From Pinus tabuliformis (taxonomy: Eukaryota > Streptophyta > Pinopsida > Pinales > Pinaceae): a DNA stretch of 64,000 nt. The translations under genes and the position numbers were made by a program. This document shows, in pieces, positions 1 through 11,019 of the stretch (position 1 is its first letter; each line of letters opens with the position of its first letter). Under the pieces are notes generated by a model that ran no database searches, was not told the origin of the DNA, and was given only the letters and a program-made list of their open reading frames with translations. The stretch lies in assembly GCA_031772625.1 (NCBI GenBank), contig CM062808.1:144376605-144440604 (forward strand), read 5' to 3'.

Positions 1-467
1 TATAATTTATCGTGAAAATTACTTAATAGATGAGAAAAAGAAGTAGATATGTTTATTTACATGATGTTATGAATGATTAGCACAATCAGTGAAGGGTTTA
101 GATTTGCTAACTGTTAGTTGTTGTATTCTTATTTTTAAGGGTTAGGGTTCGCGAAGGTTAGGATAAAGCCCTAAGTTTAACAGAAAAACATCATATAATC
201 CTTTGTATGTAGAAACATGGTTCTAACATCCCCCAATACTACCTTGGGTGAGGCTACAACCTGCGCTATGTGGGTTGTTTCCGAAAGGGACAATAGTGTA
301 GGGTTTTGTTGGTTAGTGAAACTAATTATGAACCTGGGTCCAAGCCCCCTCAAGCCAATTGGTGGATACCACTTACAATACCATGGGTATATTCTATGAA
401 GTTCCCTCCTAAGAAGCATTTTTTTAATATGAAGAGCCACTGAAGAGAAGGGTTTTGTGTGTTTAAC

Positions 468-726
468 CCATAACCATGATAAATGAAGATTCGAGGATAG
501 AGATACCTTGTAATGATTGTGACCAACTGTGGTATTGACAATGTGAGGCCTAGAAAATGGACTTTGATGAAGTGTGGGTTTGTGGATGATCCATAACCAT
601 GACAAAAGAAGATCCAAGGATAGAGATACCCTAATGTGCTTGTGACAAATTGTGATACTAACAGTGTGCGGCCTAGCAAATGGACTTCGATGACAAGGAT
701 TTTGTGCGGTTGACCCATAACCGTGA
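468..726. repeat. Tandem repeat, about 123-bp unit, two copies plus a partial third
   Basis: The phrase CCATAACCATGA starts at 468 and 591, and a variant CCATAACCGTGATG at 715, so the period is 123-124 bp. The units share AGGATAGAGATACC and GTGAGGCCTAG-like blocks and have diverged by point changes. The repeat leaves long open frames on both strands, which are not evidence of coding. Confidence 0.75.
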
Positions 727-744
727 TGCTGACTATTGATGAAG

Positions 745-890
745 TAGCAGGTGCCTACATAGACGAGGGTGGGAGGGAACATATCCAAAGAACCCAAGCT
801 AGATTCTTCTATGATGAAAATGATGAATGCAAAGTAGGTGCCTGCTAAAGTGGCGTGGGAGGGGACATCTCCAAAGGAACTCGCTTCGAA
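745..890. repeat. Direct repeat, about 87-bp period
   Basis: AGGTGCCT followed by a GGGAGGGGACAT(C/A)TCCAAAG-like block occurs near 749-795 and again near 836-885. The copies are imperfect. No function can be read from them. Confidence 0.5.
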
Positions 891-1091
891 TGCTGCTCCA
901 GATATAAAAAATAATTTATAATGGGAATAACTTAGTTAATATAAATTAGAATGGTTATTATAACCCGTTTTTAGAAATAGAATGACTATTATGCATCTTC
1001 TCGTGTGTTTGAAATCCCTATCTGGACACTCTCAAAACTTAGATTCGCGCTGCAACTATCCTGCAGTCACAAAAGTTATGAAAAAATAGTC

Positions 1092-1440
1092 GATTTTAAA
1101 TCAGTGGTATCTCCCTTATCCAAACTCTAATTTGTTCAATGTTTTGAAATTGGGTGAAATTTCAAGATGAGCTTAGATATGCAATCATTTTTATAAAATT
1201 TTGCATGAAAATTTCAAAAAACAATAGGAGAGCCACCATCCACAAATTGTCGTCAAAACAATTTCTGCAACACAACTGATTTTAAATCAATAATATCTCG
1301 CTCATCTAGACTCTGATTTAGCCGCTTTTTTTTTCTTCGAATTTGGGTATGTTTTCACAAGGAATATAGATGGGTTATTATTTTTGGTAAATTTTGCACC
1401 AAAATTTTTATATCTGATCTGAAAACTTTCCGCCCAAAAA
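1092..1440. repeat. Imperfect direct repeat of about 180 bp
   Basis: GATTTTAAATCA, ATATCTC(C/G)C, an ACTCT(A/G)ATTT block and a later AATTTTGCA(T/C) block occur in the same order at about 1092-1265 and 1268-1440. The similarity is patchy. It probably reflects an old duplication inside the D LTR. Confidence 0.35.
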
Positions 1441-1860
1441 ATTCCTGCAAAAAAATGAAAGAAAAAAAATATGGCTTTGCCCAAGCAAGTGCTCTATGGA
1501 GGTCATAACATGTGCATGAAGTTTGTTGAATATTTCTGGAGAAATTGCAAAAATATGCATTAAACCCTCAATCCTATGGAGTTGTAACCTAAATATGATA
1601 CCACTGATCTTGATATTATGGGGAGGCCCCCAATATCTAAAGAATTGAAATGGATCTTGGGGGGGGGAGGCCCCCAAGATCTGAAAAATTGGAATACCAA
1701 AAGAAAATAGGAGAACACAAATTAAACAAAGCCACTAAGAATTTTTTTATTAAAATAGAGAATAACCGTAAAAGCTACATTGTGGTTGAAAATATTTCTT
1801 TTTACAAAATGCAACTTGTTATTTATAGTCTTTTTTTAGTTATAAGACCACAAGCAAATT

Positions 1861-2070
1861 CCATGGGTGGGTAGATACCATGGATGATTGAATACCATGG
1901 GTGGATCTCACTTATAATACCATGGGTGGATGTCACTTACAATACCATGGGTAAATTCCATGGGTGGATAAATACCTTAGGTCGATTAATACCATGGGTG
2001 GATTCTACCTACAATACCATGGGTATATTCCATGAGTGGATAAATACCATGGGTCGATAAATACCATGGG
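1861..2070. repeat. CCATGG-rich minisatellite
   Basis: About ten CCATGG hexamers, plus two mutated ones, lie in about 210 bp, in units such as ATACCATGGGTGGAT separated by AAATTC, CACTTACA or AAATACC spacers of 15-35 bp. A lone copy of the CACTTACAATACCATGGGTA unit lies 1.6 kb away at about 370-391. The array runs into the 3' end of the ORF at 2005 and supplies its last 25 or so codons. Confidence 0.8.
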
Positions 2071-2753
2071 TGGATGCCAATTTCCATCTAGATCACAAAA
2101 TTCCTGCCATGCTTGCTCCTTCTTGTCAAGTTCCTTTACCACCAACAATTTAGTCATTGAAAAATGAAATAAACTAGGTTCAATAGGACTTCCTTTGGCT
2201 TGAACACTATCAACCATCTTACAAATACTCCTAAATAAGTAGTAAGGAAGATTCAAAGGGTTTTTGCTTGTAAAATGCATTAGGAGCCTAATATGATAGT
2301 GATAAACCTTATTGAACCTCCCTTCACATGTGAAATACCTTTGAATCACCTCCAGTAGTTTACTATGGTGGTCTTGTAGATAACTTCTTGGAACAACAAA
2401 CCCATACCCTTTCCGATATTTTGGTTTGAGAAAATATTTGAAATGAACCAAATAAAAATCCATACCCTTAAACCATTCCTCACCATTCAAAGGGATCTCA
2501 TTGGCCTTAAATATTGATTGGGCTATGAATTTCAAAGTAAGTGCTCCGACCTTTTCATGCAAACCATCAAATCCTTTGGCAGATTCCTTAGTAAATTGTA
2601 AATTATACCCATGAATTTTTTCACAAAACTTCATAGACCCACGTTCTCAAACGTTATTCTGATGGTTGGGTTTGTATTGATAATTGTGACATCTTGTGTC
2701 TCAAAACTAACTATGGCACCTCCCTTGTGCTTCTTGTCTTCTGGAGTTGACAT
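2005..2753 (-). pseudogene. Decayed ORF inside the D LTR, unknown plant retroelement protein
   Basis: The 209-codon open frame (2634-2005) can be extended upstream: an ATG at 2753 opens about 40 codons (beginning MSTPEDKKHK) that join it through a frameshift near 2640. The central part contains FDGLHEKVGALTLKF and LNGEEWFKG. I associate that pattern, from memory, with proteins carried by plant Ty3 elements, but I cannot name a family. It lies on the same strand as D gag-pol and in the LTR-like region, the same placement as the long ORF in the LTRs of element A. A weak pattern similarity to the N-terminal part of that A ORF is visible around RFNKVYHYHIRLLMHF, but it is not enough to claim homology. 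The C-terminal codons come from the CCATGG minisatellite, so the original end is lost. Confidence 0.5.
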
Positions 2754-4035
2754 GATTTTTCTCTTGCAACATTATATAATTTAGGGTTACAAGAAATTTG
2801 TTTCGTGTAAGAGTGGAGGAGTTATGATATTTTAAACATTTGATGATAACTTAAGAGACAACAAGAATTACACAGAAGGCTAAATAATGTAGACTTTCTT
2901 AGGAAAACCCTAAAAAACTTACAAATTCATAACATTTGACAGAGAACCTTAATGGGACAGTCACAACGCAAAAAACAGAAATGCAACAAGGAATTTGGGT
3001 TTTTTAACACTTTTAAGCATAAACACTTAGGGCAAGAAGCTTTGATTTAGTTTTATGACCATGGCATACATTTCATGTGGAGGCTATACAGGGAAAAACA
3101 CGTTTTGGCAGTGACAAATGCGAATTGTAGACCACTGTGTGGAATCACAACGACTAAGATAAAACACAACGTAAAAGGAAAAGAATGCAGTGATTTCAAA
3201 AAGGAAGCAACAATGAATTTATCTCTCTTGCAGGCCTATTACAATTTTTTCTAGCTCCTACATGAAATTTGAGGATTTATCTAGGACTAAGGAACAAAGA
3301 TAGACTTAGTTTTTCACCTATGAAGAAAGGTCCGCCATCGATATGCGAGAATTGTAGCACTATGTCAATTCGTAGCACTCATGCCTTCCTTTCACAATGA
3401 ACCAAAACATTCACACCACGACTGCCGATGGAAATGGAGAAGAACTGAGTGATGTGTAGTGAAGAGGAAAGTTAAAATAATCTTGCAAAATGGCCTGGAA
3501 CAGAAATGATGGTGATAATTGTGATTAGAAATGAAAATTATGAATGCGCAACACCTCCTAGAAAACACGGCGCATGGGGAAAATGAAAGGATTGTCGTTC
3601 TGACTGTTGTCTTCCCACTGAGATCATAACCTGTCATTGAAATAAAATTCAAACTTACTCATCATAGCCTCCAAATCTATGCCTAATCTATCTCATGATT
3701 GCTTTGATGTAGACTTAACCTCTAAACTTAGGTGACCCACTTATGATGACCAAGGATGGTGAATAACTTATAATAACCAAGGATTTTTATGATATGATAT
3801 TTGTACTCTTTCCATGGTGACCAAAACTTACCTATGATTACCCTTTAATAAGGAAACCTCATGAATTTATACATTTGGACCTTTAGCAAAATAAACAACT
3901 TTACATGATAATTAATCTAAATCTAAACCTCTTTAAACCATAATAGTCAAGTCATCATGAATAATATTTACAAATTGACCTTAGATAAATATAAAGAATA
4001 ACATGACAAAGGTTCCTAGACATAGGACCCTAACA

Positions 4036-4060
4036 TAGGCTCCAATGGGGATGACATCCT
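4036..4060 (-). other. Polypurine-tract region of element D
   Basis: On the minus strand, GGATGTCATCCCCATTGGAG comes directly before the LTR start. The position and the TCCCCAT(G)TGGAGCC wording match the equivalent site of element A (20321-20345). It would prime plus-strand DNA synthesis. In this copy it is a relic. Confidence 0.55.
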
Positions 4061-4295
4061 CCCTGTGAGGTGCCAAGAACACCATAGACTAGTAGCCTTA
4101 TCCATTGGGTGCTTTATTGACTCTCAACCAACTAAGACTGGCTTGACTGACTGTAACTTTTTATTACATGTGGTAGCAGCTCATCAAAAACTCAGGGCCT
4201 TCACTTCAGGCTTCAATTTTTGATGGAAACCACACACACCTGTAATATTGAAAATCATAATGGTATGTATAATGATGTGTTCAACCCAGCTAAAC

Positions 4296-7200
4296 TCAAG
4301 TAAATTGGTGCTTGAATAACTTTCCATTAACAGGCCCTCCAACAAGTAGTTCCCCTGTCAAGTCTTTCAACAGATAAGCATTATTTCCATGGAAGGTTGC
4401 AATTTTATAAGATCTCTTCCATAAATTTGCAAATTTTCCATGTTTCGCCTTTTCTTCATTCCTAGAATCCCATCTCAACACAAGGTCATCAATCTTGAAA
4501 TCATCAGCCTATATCCTTTTATCATGAATCCTCTTAATCTTGTCCTAGATCAGTTGAATTTTATTATAGACCTCCTCTATAGTTTTTTGTAACTGTATCA
4601 TTTCATTAATCCTCCTCTGCATATCATTCAGTTCCACCTCTTCTTCCTGCAATAATTTCATTATTGGAACTCCTAGGGAAGTAGGAAAAACATAATCAAC
4701 TCCATAAACCAATTGGAAAGGAGACATCCCAATTGATTTCTTGGTACTTACCTTATATACCCATAATGCATTGATTAACTTCTTATGCAAAGCATTTTTT
4801 TCTCCTGCAACAACTTCTTTATGATATTCACTAAGCTCTTATTAGAGGACTCATCCAAACCATTTCCTTGTGTGCAGTAGGCAGTAGAGTGACCAAACAC
4901 TATGTTATATCTAATGCATAAATCAATCATTATTTTAGACTTAAATGCAACAATGTTATCAGTAATAATATTATGAGGACAACCAAATCTCAAAATAATG
5001 TTACCTTCCAAGAATTGAATAGTCATTGAATCTGTGTCCTACCTGGTCAGAATCACTTCAATCTACTTAGTGAAATAATTTGTAGCTATTAATATCTATT
5101 TGTGTTGAGCTAATGAAACTGGATGAATCTCCCTGATGAAGTCTTTAACCCATTGTTGAAAGGCACCTCCACTGAAATAGGTTTCATGGGTAAAGGTAAA
5201 AGTTTCTTCTTCCCTTGAAATATTTGACACTCATGACAACTAGAAACCCTTTTGTGAACATCCACAAATAATGTAGGCTAGTAGAAACCAACTCTCAAGA
5301 TTTTATTATTTGTTGTTTTACAGAAAAGACTCCCTCCACAATCATCTTTATGCAACTCCTCCATTATTTTGTCTACCTCATCTTCTAACAAACAATTCAA
5401 CAATATCCCTCTTGCATCTTTCCAACATAAGGACTGATCTAGAATGAAACATTTAACAACTTTCAACTTAACAAATCTTGCTTTTGTTTTTGTTAAAACA
5501 TGTGGAGCTTGTAGGTGCTATAAAACATAGATGATATTACTGTACTAAGGGGAAGAGAGGAACCTTTCTGGTACCTATTGAACAAATTCTCCATCATTAT
5601 CTTCTAATTGGGAAACAATGAAATTAATGTCCAATTCATGTATATTTGACTCAGCCATCATTTTTGCTAGTCGCTAACCCTTCATTTGTTTATTGGGGAT
5701 TAATTTCAACATCATATTCCAAAATGAATGCTATCCACTTACCTCTCCTTCCTTCTGGGTCATCTTGTGTGAGAATGTCCTTCACTAGAATACTAGGAAC
5801 AAAGGCAATTACATGAGAATGCAAAATGTAAACCCTAAAATCCTTCAAAGCCTTCACCAATGAAAAAGCTTGCTACTCCATTATGTTATATTTCAGATCA
5901 TCATCCCTTAACCCCCTATTAAAAAATGCTATAGGCTGCTAATGATCCTCTCGATTTTTCTGCATAAATACTGATGTAATAGTGTGCTCCGAGGCAAAGG
6001 AAAAAATAATGAAATCTTTCGTGTAGTCAGGACTGGCCAAAACATGAGCATGAGCTAAGGCCAATTTTACCTCATTGAATGACCCATTTTCTTTAGCAAT
6101 ATATTTGATTTCGCTGTCCTTTCTCAATGTATTTGTGATGTCCCTTAATATTTTATTAAGATTTGGAATGAATCGCCTAAAAAAATTAATCCTTCCAATA
6201 AAAGACTACACTTCCCTTTTATTCCTTGGGTTATCAATCTTCTGAATTGCTTGCATTCTGCTTGGGTCAATTATGATGCCATCTTTTGAAATTATATATC
6301 CAAGTATCTTACCTTATTCCATTCCAAAAAGGGACTTCTTTGGGTTAAAAGAGAACATAATTCTTGCACTTCTTAAAAAAAATATTCAAATGTTTCAAGT
6401 GATCTTCCTCAAATTTATAATACACAATAATGTCATCCCAATATATAACAATAAACCTATCTTTCTCATCAGAAAAGGTGATGTCCATAGCCCTCTAGAA
6501 GGTTTCCCCTGCATTCATCAATCCAAAAGGAATCTTTACATATATAAATATTCCCCATGGCGTGGTGAAAGCCATTTTATCCTGCTCATATGGATGTACC
6601 AAAATCTGATTGTATCAAGAGAAGCCATCAAGTAATGAAATCCTCCTGGAACCAACCACCCATTGCAATATGTGATCCATCTTTGGAAAGGGGTAATTGT
6701 CTTTGAGAGAGACCTTATTAAGGTTCCAAAAGTCAACACATAGTCTTATCTCTATGGTATTTCTCCTCACTAGAACTAAGTTTGACAGGCACTTAGAAAA
6801 CCTCAAAGGGAAAATGGTATTTTCTTCAAAAAATTTATTACCTCCTTCTCAATTAAGGGCAACAAAACATGGTTAATCCTCCTTAGCTTCTACTTAAATG
6901 GTTTATTTCCTTCCTTGATAGGAATGGTGTGCTGGATGATGATCGTATCATAGTCCTTTAAGTCTTCATAGCTCCATGCAAAGTCATCAAAATACTCTTT
7001 CATGAGATCAATATATTTCTGCTTCTCTTTAGGACCCAAATATTTATAAAGTTTCACAAATTTTGGTATGTCTTCAGTTGCTATGTTACAGTCTTCCACG
7101 CCAGTCTCAGTAGGTAGTATTTTAGGTTTATGAGCCACATCATTGAAATTAAACAATTCCTCTAGTGAAACTAAACCTCTCAGGATCACATTATCTTTCA

Positions 7201-8244
7201 GCTGCAAAATTCAAGGTATGAATGAATCCATGTCTGAATGCACAAAATAATCATGATAATTATTTGGTTTGTCTTGACTTCTTACCATGTACTTCATGAG
7301 AGTTTCCCTATACAACTTCCTTGGTTGTTAAAACAATGGGATAGTGGCATATGACATGTCCATCTGCAGAGATCCCTTCAATTTTTCACCCCAAGATCTT
7401 GATAACAAATTATCATACTTCGGTGGGATGTCAACAACAACCACATCCATAACTACACTATTGGCTAGAAATTTGTGTGAGAGTGACACATAAATCTTTC
7501 ATCAAACCAAGGCACTTTACCTTGCTTGATTCAAAAGAAAAAATGTCTCTGTATGGCCTAGTTATATCCAAGCCAAGCTTTTCCATGATCACTTTTGGCA
7601 TCAAGTTGTGTGAAGCATATGAATCTAACATGGAATTATGCAATATAAACTCTATTAAGGATGACATAAAATGGTGGCACATTAACTTCCCGTGAACCTC
7701 CTTCAACTTCTTGGCGAAAAAGAAATTCTGAGTGATCATCATTGAAATTGACAGTGTTCGACACTTCTCCCACCTTCAATGCCTTTAAAATTTGAGTTTT
7801 ATATGCATCCTTCTTCATCAATTCAACTAATGGAACATAAATTTTAATCTTTGATATCTCATTTTCAAGACTAAAAGATGATTGACTCCTTTCTACCTCC
7901 TTAACAATTGTATATTTCTTTTGAGGAATTTCTTTGGAAGATGAACCTTTGTCTGAATAGTAGAAGGTATATCAGCCTAGACCTTTTCAGGAGGATTTAA
8001 TGGGACTTTCCTATTCCTCAAATTATACTATTTGTGGACTTCCATAATAACATTCTGATAACCTTTCTTAGTCTTCTGATTCTGTGGGCATGATGTCTTT
8101 TTGTGATTGTAAGAAGAACACGTGTTCTTCCTTTGTCAAGAAAATATTATCTACTCCTTCCTCACTAAAGAGATTGATTTGATCATGTTCTTGTTCTTCC
8201 ACTTCCTCCTGCTCTTCTTCCACATAGTTCTCCTAAAAAGGAGG
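4296..8244 (-). pseudogene. Element D gag-pol remnant (Ty3/gypsy)
   Basis: Read from 8244 downwards, the pieces follow the order of element A: the end of gag, protease (about 7820-7450), a linker with KYIDLMKEYFDDFAWSYEDL (7207-6890), reverse transcriptase (6806 to about 6100, with IRLCVDFWNLNKVSLK and a YWDD catalytic box near 6430-6450), RNase H (about 6127-5800), the integrase zinc-binding region (5466-5278), the integrase core (5026-4545) and the integrase C-terminal part (4481-4296). Many stops and frameshifts separate the pieces, so no protein can be made. Unlike A, the protease end (FVHSDMDSF) passes directly into LQLKDNV at about 7210, with no second RNase H between. The gag end is cut at 8244 by LTR E1, and I do not find the rest of gag beyond it. 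Confidence 0.85.
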
Positions 8245-9050
8245 TGATGAGGCCCATTAATAGGTACATTATAAGGGACATAATGGCATCCTCCAACTTT
8301 ATAAATATCTCTTTCTCACATTTATTTACATTTTTTTTATATTATGCTTAGTAAGAGGAGTAAAAGATGTTTTTCTATGTCATGTGGCCTAATGGTTTAA
8401 TTGCAAGAAATGGAGAATTTTTAAGATAATTTCCATGCAGGGGCTCAGAGTAGACAACAGGGAGAGATTCTAGGAGGTTGTCCACCTCCTTAACTCCTTC
8501 AATCAACCCAATATCACAACACTCTCTCTCATCAGCTTGAGGTCATTGGCAGCCAAGCAAGACGAGGTCATTGACATCCAAGAAAGTACAGTTAATGAAG
8601 ATCAAAATCCACCATTCTTGAGTTATGGGAGACAAACATTCCTATTTTATAGGGATCTTCTAGTAGCTACCCTCTTGTCTAAATAAACATGTAAAGGAGC
8701 TCATTAGGATTTGAGTTTTGTTTTCAGCTAGGTAGATATTGAGCTCAAGTACTTGGCACTGTTATTTCTTATTGTTATATGATGTATTGGACATTGATGC
8801 AATGATAACGAGAAGCTACTTATTGGTTCATCACTGAGTTAGTTCCAGAGGGCTGATGCTCTTGGGTTTGGGCCCAACCCTAGTGGCTTAGGTCCCTCTT
8901 GTGTATTTCTATCTCTGTTTAGTTCAGAGCACTTATTAGTTTCTTGCAATTTCCTTAGAGAAGAATCCATCAAAAATCTGTGCTTGCAACCTCTACCTCA
9001 CCTCTCTCATGGGAGTATGAGTAGAATGGTTTACAACCAAAGTCCCAAAA
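8245..9050 (+). mobile_element. LTR-like element E1
   Basis: TGATGAGGCCC at 8245 interrupts the D gag sequence and resembles the start of E2 (TGATGAGCCCC, 42678). Shared later blocks include ATCAGCT(T/C)-AGG with GGCAGCCAAGCAAG (about 8526-8562 here, 43008-43035 in E2) and CTCTCT(C/T)A-GGGA near the right end. No ORF is visible. The right border is approximate. The next 220 bp (9051-9269) hold nothing I recognise. Confidence 0.5.
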
Positions 9051-9269
9051 ATATTATGTTTATGATTTCTTGGAAGAAGATGTATGTTGGCCATCTTTTC
9101 TTTCATATGCTTACCATAGATTAGGAGTTGATTTGTTGGATAGATCAGAGTTTTGGCATAATATTAGATAGCTTTTAAATTCAACTCATTTTCCACTATT
9201 GATTGGTTCGTTTTGTCAATGAAAAATGGGTATATGCATGTGATGATTGTAGTGTTGTTTGGATCTACA

Positions 9270-10250
9270 TGTTGCAGGTGAAACCACCCTAGGGCTTTGG
9301 GTTGAGAACCCCAACAGAGCAGAGGGAAAACCACAACAAGAAATGCTCAGGAAATCAACCAAAATTCTTATTCTACTAAACTGTGTAGGAGTGTCCTTAC
9401 CTGGATGTCCTTCGTTTGGGTAGATCCTGCAGGGTGCAAACCCTTAGCTTCTCCCAATGTTCTTGAAACCTGAAAATTGTTCAAATGGAACATACACAAC
9501 AGTAGAAACATAATAAATTTTCATGATATTAACTTTAAATCATATATATGAATGACTAATTATACATCAATACAAGATTCATAAATGAATTACAACATAA
9601 CTTGATGCATAAACACATTTATTATCGGAAACAAAACAACATTCCTTTTATTGAAGTTAGCTATAAATAAAGTGGAGAAATATGACCTGAGTCCTTCTCT
9701 GGCTCCAAGTGGAATCGTCCTCTAGATCTGTCCTTTCCCAGCCTTTAGCAATCTTCCTCCATCACCAATACACAAATATCTCAAGAAAGAGGAGGGATAT
9801 CTATAACAAGGAAACAAGGGTTTCCTGAAGCTTGGGGGAGTGCAGAGGCACAGGGATTTGTCAGACTCGATCATGGATAATCTCACTATAGTATCTATAT
9901 CTTATATATTCTCCCTTAAGGCCTTCCCATGTAGGTTTATTTATACCTCTCCAAATTAGTTTTTTCAGTTGGGAAATAGTTGGGCGACGGGAAATAAGAG
10001 GTGAGTAATAGGTAAAACCCGTGTACTCTACTCAAAATTAAGGAATTTTTTTTTTTTTAAGTGTTTTAACATATGTACATGGGTTGGGTATCTGCTAACC
10101 CATGTGTACATTCTTTTATCACACGGAAAAGTAGCATATATGGAACAAAACACTGTTTTCTAGATTTTGGACCAAGTCTGGAAGGAAGGGTTTCCCTAGG
10201 CCATAATTAGAGCATCAGATCTACCAAGAGTGGTAAATGGCGCTATAACA
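9270..10250 (-). mobile_element. LTR F1 (minus orientation, 981 bp)
   Basis: Plus-strand sequence starts TGTTGCAGG (9270) and ends CGCTATAACA (10250), so on the minus strand it reads TGTTATAGCG to CCTGCAACA with TG/CA ends. It aligns throughout with LTR F2 at 58578-59591: both have GCCTAGGG-AACCC after the start, TACCCAACCC with TTAAAACACTTAAAAAA, GGAAACCCTTGTTTCC and a terminal CAACCCAAAG-CCCTAGGG block. A TATA-like TATAAATA follows GGAGAGG. Only one LTR of this insertion is seen here. Confidence 0.75.
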
Positions 10251-10724
10251 GTTGCCCCATAATATATGAGGTCAAAAGGGGTACATGATGGAAAAAATGT
10301 ATTAAGTGTATGGAAAGAATCATGCCGAGACTGAGGAGGAGTTCACCAGAATTAAGCTTGCTAAGCCATAGAAAGAGATAAAAAAGAAACTGTTGTCTGA
10401 GGCGGGTATAGCCATGTTCAGAAATAGTAAAGCATGTCTGCATGTCAAGTACAAAATCAGATCCAATATGTATACAAGTATAAAGGAACTGAAATTACAT
10501 AATGGATCATCTGATCATAATCAAGAAAGTACATGTATGAATATCACATATAAAGAGCTGATCAATGATGCTGAAGTATGAGGCTGACAAATGAATTCAA
10601 GAAACTAATCCCGATAGTACCAAGTGAACGTGATGGAATAAATGATACTACACTGCAACTTGGGTGCCAACATATAAGATGTCATTGTAAGGAAATGCAA
10701 CATATAAGGTGGATGGCGTCAACT
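10251..10724 (-). mobile_element. Internal sequence next to LTR F1
   Basis: The first 135 bp match, in reverse complement, the sequence preceding LTR F2 (58440-58577), including CTGAGGAGGA-TTCACCAGAATT. The site touching the LTR reads TTATGGGGCAAC on the minus strand, a short purine-rich primer site. This makes F1 a 3' LTR. No protein is recognised. Short frames at 10243-10443 and 10393-10581 are not supported. Confidence 0.6.
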
Positions 10725-11019
10725 ATCAGAAACAGGAGCAACTGACAAGTGAACCAAGACATGCTAATGCAAACCCGAGGTCTTCACCGACTGCTGTGGT
10801 ACATTTCCACACAATGGGAATGAATGATCTGAAGTCGGCCATGTGAGGAATCATTTTATTACTGGTCATTGATGTATACCATTAACAAACGCGAGGCTAC
10901 TCACTGATAATGATAATGCGAGTCCAGGTACCGAGCACAATCTAACAAGTGCGAATAAATGAGTTGTAGTCTAACACTTGAGAGAATCTATCAGTCAGGA
11001 GACAGTTATGTTTTCCCAC
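10725..11019 (+). repeat. Repeat G, first copy, left part
   Basis: Matches 57640-57928 in the same orientation, starting ACAGGAGCAACTG and ending TTTCCCAC. Element H is inserted at its right edge, and G resumes at 41870. Sequence similarity stops at the left near TCAACTA-CAG in both copies. No ORF is recognised. Confidence 0.75.
11015..11019. other. Target-site duplication of element H, left (CCCAC)
   Basis: CCCAC directly precedes the LTR start TGATGCAGG. The matching CCCAC is at 41870-41874. The uninterrupted copy of G has a single CCCAC followed by TGTCGATAG (57923-57936), which gives an empty-site confirmation. Confidence 0.9.

Larger units (their letters stand above)
1..4035 (-). mobile_element. 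Element D, LTR-like region (3' LTR of a minus-strand Ty3/gypsy element)
   Basis: This is the sequence beyond the polypurine side of the D gag-pol remnant. Its inner border is marked by TAACA ending at 4035, read on the minus strand as the LTR start TGTTAGGG. Just outside lies a purine-rich stretch with TCCCCATTGGAGCC, matching the sequence that precedes the 3' LTR of element A. A small hairpin CCTA-gaca-TAGG (4015-4026) sits next to the border, as in the LTRs of A and C. The other LTR end is not visible and may lie outside the window. The region holds tandem repeats and one decayed ORF (2005-2753). About 900-1850 and 2760-4000 contain nothing else I recognise. Confidence 0.55.

Noticed and set aside
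177-797. 206-codon minus-strand open frame with internal repeats
   Set aside because: It is produced by the 123-bp tandem repeat and the CCATGG unit. No protein family, and frames are open on both strands.
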